Shown here one piece after another: positions 7,120-11,789 of a DNA stretch of 11,789 nt (position 1 is its first letter; every line of letters begins with the position of its first letter). A program made the position numbers and the translations under genes. Source of the DNA: SVTX01 sp045653805 (GTDB lineage: Bacteria; Bacillota; Clostridia; Oscillospirales; CAG-272); assembly GCA_045653805.1 (NCBI GenBank), contig JAZOMF010000039.1, forward strand, positions 1 through 11,789, read 5' to 3'. The notes under the pieces are model-generated. The model was not told the DNA's origin. It did no database searches and saw only the letters and a list, made by a program, of their open reading frames with translations.

Positions 7120-8052
7120 TTATCTCGTCCATCCCTCACCGTTGATCTCGTGTGCTTGATGGATGGTAACGAAAGCGGTTTTATCAATTTTATTTACCGT
7201 GCTTATGATCTCGGAATACTGATTTACTTTAAAGGAAACCATAAGCATTTTCTTGGGTTTGCCGGTGTATCCTCCCGTAACGTCAATGATGGTGGAGCCG
7301 CGATCGAACTTCCCTGTAATTTCCTTGTTTATCTCATAATATTTGTCGCTGATAATGTGAGCGATAAAGGAGCGGGAGCTTCCAAGAAACACCTTGTCTA
7401 CCATTATTGCCGCAACAAAAGCGGAAATTATACCGAGAAGCGACACCACAAGGTCTTGGATCACGAACATACCGCCAATAACAATGGTAGCGTCGATAAC
7501 AAACAACACCACCGAGCTTTTTGCCTTTTTGAATATCTTGCATACCGTAAAAGCGATAATGTCAACGCCGCCCGTAGAGCCGCCGCCAAGGAAAGTGATG
7601 GAGCATCCCGCACCCACACACGCGCCGCCGAGAATGGTGGCAAGGATCAGCGGAATGTCTCCGTGAAGATCGTATCCATTGAGATAAAAAAATCCGCCGA
7701 GAACGTTTGGGTCTGCAAGTCGCGTAAACAGAGCGACTCCGATAGGATATATTATGGTGGATATTAGCGTTTTCAACGCAAAGGACTTGCCGAGCACAAA
7801 CAAACCTGCGAAAAACAAGATCCACGTTATTGCGGTGATGATCAAATCAAGGGTAATAAAACCGAGGGCAGGGGCGTGCTCCGAAATTATATGGTCGATA
7901 ACGATGGCAATTCCTGAAATTCCGCCTGTTACAAGATCGAATTGCAAAAGACACAGCGACGTTCCAAAGGAAAGCACCAGCGTTCCGGCGATAATCAATA
8001 AAATATTCTTTATAGCAGACAAAATATCTGCCCTCGTATATTTTTTCTTCAT
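7120..8052 (-). CDS. YitT-family membrane protein (DUF161-type membrane region plus DUF2179)
   Basis: This is an integral membrane protein of 310 residues, of a family common in Firmicutes whose transported substrate is not established. Hydrophobic segments suggest about six membrane helices within residues 14-220, including LVTGGISGIAIVID near 40-53 and the glycine-rich FLGGGSTGGVDII near 154-166. The C-terminal DUF2179 domain covers about 225-305, with the typical RGSTIIDVTGGYTGKPKKML at 251-270. It is the last gene of the trk operon. Its ATG lies 6 bases after the tmk stop, and the likely ribosome binding site GAGGT (8056-8060) includes the last two bases of that TGA stop, suggesting translational coupling. 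The spacing to the ATG is short (about 3-4 bases), but no better start exists nearby. The family call is firm; the function is unknown. Confidence 0.93.
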   Translation of the reverse strand: MKKKYTRADILSAIKNILLIIAGTLVLSFGTSLCLLQFDLVTGGISGIAIVIDHIISEHAPALGFITLDLIITAITWILFFAGLFVLGKSFALKTLISTIIYPIGVALFTRLADPNVLGGFFYLNGYDLHGDIPLILATILGGACVGAGCSITFLGGGSTGGVDIIAFTVCKIFKKAKSSVVLFVIDATIVIGGMFVIQDLVVSLLGIISAFVAAIMVDKVFLGSSRSFIAHIISDKYYEINKEITGKFDRGSTIIDVTGGYTGKPKKMLMVSFKVNQYSEIISTVNKIDKTAFVTIHQAHEINGEGWTR

Positions 8053-8058
8053 AAGACC

Positions 8059-8694
8059 TCAAATATTGTAAAGTTTAAGTACTTGCGAAAGAATATTATC
8101 AGCGATGTCCTCTACGGCGCCCGAGGCGTCGATTACGGCAATGTTTTCTCCTCTGTTCTCCAGTTTTTCAAAAACATCGAAGAACATTTTCCTTGTTTTA
8201 GTCAGATAATCGAAGTTTTCGTAAATTTCGGTTGCCTCTCCTCTTTTGCCGATTCGCTCAAGGCTCTTGTCGGGGGTGAGATCGAGGAAAATGCAGAGAT
8301 CGGGAGTGCGGATATCCTCTCTGTCAAGGTTAAGCTTTGCTACGGTGTCATATCCGAGCGCAGCACCTTGATAAGCCAGGGATGAATAGTAATAGCGGTC
8401 GCTTATTACAGTGTATCCCGAGTCCATTTCGGCGTTTATTCCCGTTTCGGGATGAGTATTATGCAACGCGCGATCGTGGGAAAACATCTCCGCCATTTCT
8501 ATGGGAGTTCTCTTGATCCTTCCCGAAAGAGCGGCGCGGATCTCCCTGCCCGAGGGCATATCCGTGGGCTCTGCAGTAGTTTTGCAGAAGATCCCTCTCT
8601 CTTCAAGTGCGGCGCGGAGCAGGTTGATCTGTGTGGTCTTGCCTGCACCGTCAATGCCCACGAAAACTATAAATTTAGGCTGTTTATTCATCAT
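8059..8694 (-). CDS. tmk: Thymidylate kinase (dTMP kinase)
   Basis: This enzyme phosphorylates dTMP to dTDP with ATP, an essential step of dTTP synthesis in the cytoplasm. It is 211 residues, the standard size. The P-loop GIDGAGKTT lies at 13-21, the substrate segment EPTDMPSGREIR at 42-53, and the DRYYYSSLAYQG motif at 99-110. An arginine-bearing lid-like segment (RIGKRGEATEIYE) follows at 147-159. Two adjacent ATG codons are possible, at 8694 and 8691; the first was chosen, with GGAG at 8701-8704 and a 6-base gap. It is 34 bases after trkH with no terminator between, so it appears to be co-transcribed with the potassium genes, an unexpected partner. A weak 4-base stem (8703-8713) overlaps part of its ribosome binding site. 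Confidence 0.97.
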   Translation of the reverse strand: MMNKQPKFIVFVGIDGAGKTTQINLLRAALEERGIFCKTTAEPTDMPSGREIRAALSGRIKRTPIEMAEMFSHDRALHNTHPETGINAEMDSGYTVISDRYYYSSLAYQGAALGYDTVAKLNLDREDIRTPDLCIFLDLTPDKSLERIGKRGEATEIYENFDYLTKTRKMFFDVFEKLENRGENIAVIDASGAVEDIADNILSQVLKLYNI

Positions 8695-8728
8695 TATTAT
8701 CTCCGAATATCGGTTTTTAAATCAAAAA

Positions 8729-10243
8729 TTATTTTTCCTTCCACACCGTGGGATAGAAAAGAAGAAGTATGGGGAATATCTCAAGTCTGCCAAGCAGCAT
8801 ATCAAGCACCAATACGATCTTGGATACCGCCGTAAGACCTGCAAAGTTGCCTGCGGGGCCAACCTCTCCAAATCCGGGGCCGATGTTATTTATACAAGCA
8901 GCAACGGCAGAGAAGGTGGACTCTATATCCATTCCGTCGCATATAGCGACGACCAGAAATGATGCGAAGAAGATGAGCACGTATGCTACCATATATGCGA
9001 AAACGCCTCTTACCGTGTCACTGTCAACACTCTTTTTTTCAAAAAAGATTTTCTTGACGCGGCGAGGATGTATCATGTGTCTGATCTCGGACCAGGTGCT
9101 CTTAAATGCGATAACGATACGGCTGATCTTAATACCACCGCCCGTGCTGCCGGCACACGCGCCTATGAACATAAGCACAAGCAGTACCGCCTTGGCTGAT
9201 CCCGACCATAGATTGAAATCGTCGGTGGCGAATCCGGTTGTGGAGATTACCGTGGAAACCTGGAAGAATGCATGCTTTAATGTTTCGCCAAAATCGGCAT
9301 ATCTTTCGGTAACCATAAGATTTACGGTGATAAATCCTGTAGCCGCCAAAACTATGCCAACGAAGCAACGAAGCTCCTCGCTGAGTATTGCTGTCAGCGC
9401 CTTTCCCGTAATAACGAGGAAGAAAAGGTTGAAATTTATGCTGAAAATGAACATAAAGACGGCGATGACCCAAATGCAATAGTTGGGGTGAGCCACATTG
9501 CCGCCAAAGGTAGCCATGCTGTCGCCCCAAATCGAAAATCCGCCTGTGCCTGCGGTGGAGAACGATGTACATAGCGCCTCGTAAAGATCCATTCCGCCGA
9601 AGAGCAGAAGAATAGTCATAGCGGCAGTGAGAGCCATATAAATGGCGTACATTATAGCCGCGGTCTTTCTGACCGTTGCAACTATCTTGTCTACCTTGGG
9701 ACCGGGCATCTCTGCTCTCATAATATGGACCAGACGAGAGGATTTCATATCCTGCTGCGGCATTACCGCAAGCACAAACACAAGAACTCCCATACCACCG
9801 ATCCAGTTGGTAAAGCTACGCCAAAGGAACACTCCGCGAAGCCCGAACATTGGATCATCGGGCTGCCAGAGCTTGGCGAAATCCACAGCCGAATCCAGCA
9901 CGCTGCCGCCCGATGTGGTAAATCCGGAAACCGTTTCAAAGTAAGCATCTATGGGGTTGGGGATAAGTCCCGAAATGATAAACGGGAGACATCCGAATAT
10001 CGAGAGGATTATCCACGATAAACCAACTACCACAAATCCGTCCTTAACTCCGAGGGCGTTGTCTGCGGGCTTTTTTCTTGAGAAAAGGAAGCCGAGCAAG
10101 AGGGATATTCCAATAGGAATAAGAAACGCGTGTAGCATGCCAAACTCGCCGTATATCAGCGACGTGATAAGAGGAATAGCCATAAGCGCGCCCTCTGCTA
10201 TCAGCAGTTGACCGACGATATATCTTAACATTTTGTAATTCAT
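8729..10243 (-). CDS. trkH: Potassium uptake protein TrkH, ion-conducting subunit
   Basis: TrkH is the membrane pore of the Trk/Ktr potassium uptake system and works with the cytosolic gating protein TrkA. It has 504 residues, as usual for TrkH. The four pore-filter loops of the SKT superfamily can be seen: SGFTTSGGS (106-114), STAGTGGF (229-236), STTGFATDDF (334-343) and NNIGPGFGEVGP (452-463). Other marks are GGMGVLVF near 149-156 and GSTGGGIKISR (365-375), with many membrane helices between. The ATG at 10243 has AAGGGG (10253-10258), 9 bases upstream, overlapping the TAA stop of trkA. That overlap and the 13-base gap indicate coupled expression of the two subunits. Nothing looks broken. 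Confidence 0.97.
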   Translation of the reverse strand: MNYKMLRYIVGQLLIAEGALMAIPLITSLIYGEFGMLHAFLIPIGISLLLGFLFSRKKPADNALGVKDGFVVVGLSWIILSIFGCLPFIISGLIPNPIDAYFETVSGFTTSGGSVLDSAVDFAKLWQPDDPMFGLRGVFLWRSFTNWIGGMGVLVFVLAVMPQQDMKSSRLVHIMRAEMPGPKVDKIVATVRKTAAIMYAIYMALTAAMTILLLFGGMDLYEALCTSFSTAGTGGFSIWGDSMATFGGNVAHPNYCIWVIAVFMFIFSINFNLFFLVITGKALTAILSEELRCFVGIVLAATGFITVNLMVTERYADFGETLKHAFFQVSTVISTTGFATDDFNLWSGSAKAVLLVLMFIGACAGSTGGGIKISRIVIAFKSTWSEIRHMIHPRRVKKIFFEKKSVDSDTVRGVFAYMVAYVLIFFASFLVVAICDGMDIESTFSAVAACINNIGPGFGEVGPAGNFAGLTAVSKIVLVLDMLLGRLEIFPILLLFYPTVWKEK

Positions 10244-10256
10244 AATATTTTACCCC

Positions 10257-11621
10257 TTACGCCAGAGTATCCTCCAGGTCGCAGAGCTGGGGATTGGTGG
10301 TCATTATTATAACGCTGTCTCCAAGCTCCAGAGTGGTAGAACCGTTTGCATATATGACCGCGCCCTCACGAATAACTGCGGCGATAAGCAGGTTTTTCTT
10401 CCACTTGATATCCTTTAAGGGCTTGCCGATAGCATTGAAATCTTCCGCAACGTCGAATTCCAGTGCTTCTACGCGATTATCGGCGATCTTGTGGAGAGAT
10501 TTGATTCCGCTCTTGCTTCCCTTCTCGCCCATATTGGCGATACCACGCACGTAGCGAAGCACCTTGGCGATAACCAGAAACTGGGGGGTGATGTTAGAAT
10601 CAACACCTGCATCCTCGGAAAGCTTTATATAGGTGGGAGATGCTATCTTGGAAATAACCTTTTTAACTCCCTTTGAAGAAGCAAACATAGAGATGATAAG
10701 GTTAGTCTGGTCGTTGGAGGTCATAATAACGCACGCCTCCGTGTTTGCAATTCCCTCCTCGTCGAGAACATCGGGGTCAGTAGCGTCGCCGTGGATAATG
10801 GTGCTCTTGGGGAAGAGCTCTGCGAGCTGTTCGCAGGATGCCGGGTTCTTCTCGATTATCTTTATCTTGTAACCGTTGCCGAGCTGTGCGGCAAGATAAC
10901 GGGAGATCTTACCTCCACCAATAAGCAAAACCTTTTTGATCTGCTTGCCAACCAGTCCTATCTTAACGAAAAGGTCGTTTATATCCTGGCGCGAGCCTGC
11001 AAGGGAGATACTGTCGTCTTCCTTGATTACGAAGTCACCGCCGGGAATAAACACTACATCGCCGCGCACTGCGGCGCAGATCAGAGTATTGGTGTTATAT
11101 TTGTTTTTGAAGTCCTTCAAGGGCAGACCAATAAAGGGGTGATCCTCTCCGATATGTATCTCGACTACTTCAACCTGTCCTCTCGCAAGCTTTTCGAGCT
11201 TCATGGCAGCGGGGAAACGGATAAGTCTTGCCGCCTCTCGTGCCGCCTCGTACTCGGGGTTTACTATCATATCAATACCGAGATTTCTGCTCATGAACTG
11301 CATCTGCTTCAAATATCTCGGGTCACGAACACGGGCGATGGTATGCTCGGCACCTAACTGCTTTGCGATCATACAGCAGAGCAGATTGAGCTCGTCGCTG
11401 GGAGAGACTGCAATAACTATATCACTGTCGCGCACACCTGCGTCCTTTTGAACGTCGATGGATGCGCCGTTTCCGGTAACGCCGAATACGTCATATTTGT
11501 TTACGACCGCATTAACCGTTGCGGCATCCTCGTCAATAACCGTTACGTTATGTCCCTCGGAGCAGATAGCTCCTACCAGAGCGTCGCCAACAGAACCGTT
11601 TCCGATAACAACAATTTTCAT
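10257..11621 (-). CDS. trkA: Trk potassium uptake regulator TrkA (two RCK domains)
   Basis: TrkA is a cytosolic nucleotide-binding protein that assembles on TrkH and controls its opening. It is 454 residues, the usual tandem form: an N-terminal RCK with NAD-binding GNGSVG (7-12), acidic strand end VTVIDED (26-32) and VTGNG (48-52); a TrkA-C domain about 145-220; a second RCK_N from about 228 with GGGKISRYLA (235-244) and HGDATDP (277-283); and a second TrkA-C from about 372 to the end. In the second site the last glycine of G-x-G-x-x-G is a serine (240). The ATG at 11621 was chosen from the family start MKIVVIG and AAGGGA at 11633-11638; the frame is open to 11744, but that part covers the promoter. 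In other Firmicutes RCK_C domains bind c-di-AMP; whether this one does is unknown. Confidence 0.97.
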   Translation of the reverse strand: MKIVVIGNGSVGDALVGAICSEGHNVTVIDEDAATVNAVVNKYDVFGVTGNGASIDVQKDAGVRDSDIVIAVSPSDELNLLCCMIAKQLGAEHTIARVRDPRYLKQMQFMSRNLGIDMIVNPEYEAAREAARLIRFPAAMKLEKLARGQVEVVEIHIGEDHPFIGLPLKDFKNKYNTNTLICAAVRGDVVFIPGGDFVIKEDDSISLAGSRQDINDLFVKIGLVGKQIKKVLLIGGGKISRYLAAQLGNGYKIKIIEKNPASCEQLAELFPKSTIIHGDATDPDVLDEEGIANTEACVIMTSNDQTNLIISMFASSKGVKKVISKIASPTYIKLSEDAGVDSNITPQFLVIAKVLRYVRGIANMGEKGSKSGIKSLHKIADNRVEALEFDVAEDFNAIGKPLKDIKWKKNLLIAAVIREGAVIYANGSTTLELGDSVIIMTTNPQLCDLEDTLA

Positions 11622-11674
11622 AGCTTTATTTATCCCTTCGTTTGGAGAATGTTGTCTCTTAATAATGTAATTAT

Positions 11675-11702
11675 AGTATAACATATAAATACAAAAAGTC
11701 AA
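11675..11702 (-). promoter_or_regulatory. Sigma-A promoter of the trkA-trkH-tmk-yitT operon
   Basis: The minus strand has TTGACT (11702-11697), a 16-base spacer and TATACT (11680-11675), each one base from consensus. Transcription would begin near 11668, leaving a leader of about 45 nt, too short for a typical riboswitch such as the c-di-AMP (ydaO) type. A TATAAT overlaps at 11675-11670, but its 21-base spacing is poor. Confidence 0.8.
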
Positions 11703-11789
11703 CATTTTTTGAAAGAAAAATTGGGAGACGAACTGCACAATCAATGTCTGACTTTTTTAAAATTTTGAGTGTGACTTTTATTAAAAGCG
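11703..11789. other. AT-rich noncoding edge
   Basis: This edge segment, upstream of the trkA promoter, shows no coding frame with a ribosome binding site and no strong hairpin. The octamer TGACTTTT occurs twice on the plus strand (near 11749 and 11772) and once on the minus strand, where it overlaps the trkA -35 box. With so much A/T this may be chance. Confidence 0.4.

Noticed and set aside
7099..7767. Plus-strand open frame of 222 codons opposite the YitT gene
   Set aside because: It starts in the terminator region without a ribosome binding site, has no recognisable domain, and is antisense to a well-supported gene.
8703..8713. Small hairpin CCGA-ATA-TCGG between trkH and tmk, with T5 on the plus strand
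   Set aside because: A 4-base stem is too weak for a terminator, and there is no plus-strand gene to end there; on the minus strand it has no T run.
11622..11744. Longer TrkA starting at 11744
   Set aside because: The extension covers the -35/-10 promoter, is unlike the family, and lacks a ribosome binding site.

Overview
The window looks like chromosomal core-genome DNA from an endospore-forming member of the Clostridia, probably an uncultured gut-type lineage. The signs are a Firmicutes-style RpoB, a SpoVT sporulation regulator, strong AGGAG-type ribosome binding sites, near-perfect sigma-A promoters, and AT-rich intergenic DNA around genes of moderate GC. The placement is inferred from protein and promoter style; there is no rRNA gene to confirm it. 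I see no phage genes, transposase, tRNA, rRNA or CRISPR array.

Layout, right to left, following the mostly minus-strand transcription. A sigma-A promoter near 11675-11702 drives a tight minus-strand operon: trkA (10257-11621), trkH (8729-10243), tmk (8059-8694) and a YitT-family membrane protein (7120-8052). Gaps are 13, 34 and 6 bases, with stop codons reused in the next gene's ribosome binding site at two junctions. The operon ends at a hairpin (7057-7092) that also terminates the convergent plus-strand gene spoVT (6494-7039). Just before spoVT lies an 82-base palindromic element built of two REP-like hairpins (6392-6473).

Divergent from spoVT, a perfect-consensus promoter with an inverted repeat in its spacer drives a membrane-anchored nucleotide-sugar 4,6-dehydratase (4240-6165), which ends at a strong intrinsic terminator (4200-4226). 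Rightmost in transcription order is rpoB (24-3953), with its own perfect-consensus promoter, an UP-like A/T element and a leader of about 125 nt containing a hairpin. rpoC would be expected beyond the left edge but is not visible.

Functionally the genes are unrelated housekeeping units: potassium uptake (TrkA gates TrkH), dTTP synthesis (Tmk), a small transporter-like protein, forespore gene control (SpoVT), surface or protein glycan precursor synthesis, and transcription (RpoB). The most unusual points are the separation of rpoB from the rplJ-rplL genes behind a terminator and its own very strong promoter, a roughly 50-residue insertion in RpoB, the palindrome in the glycan gene promoter, and the REP-like element in the spoVT leader. 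I found no convincing evidence of a wholly new multi-gene system.
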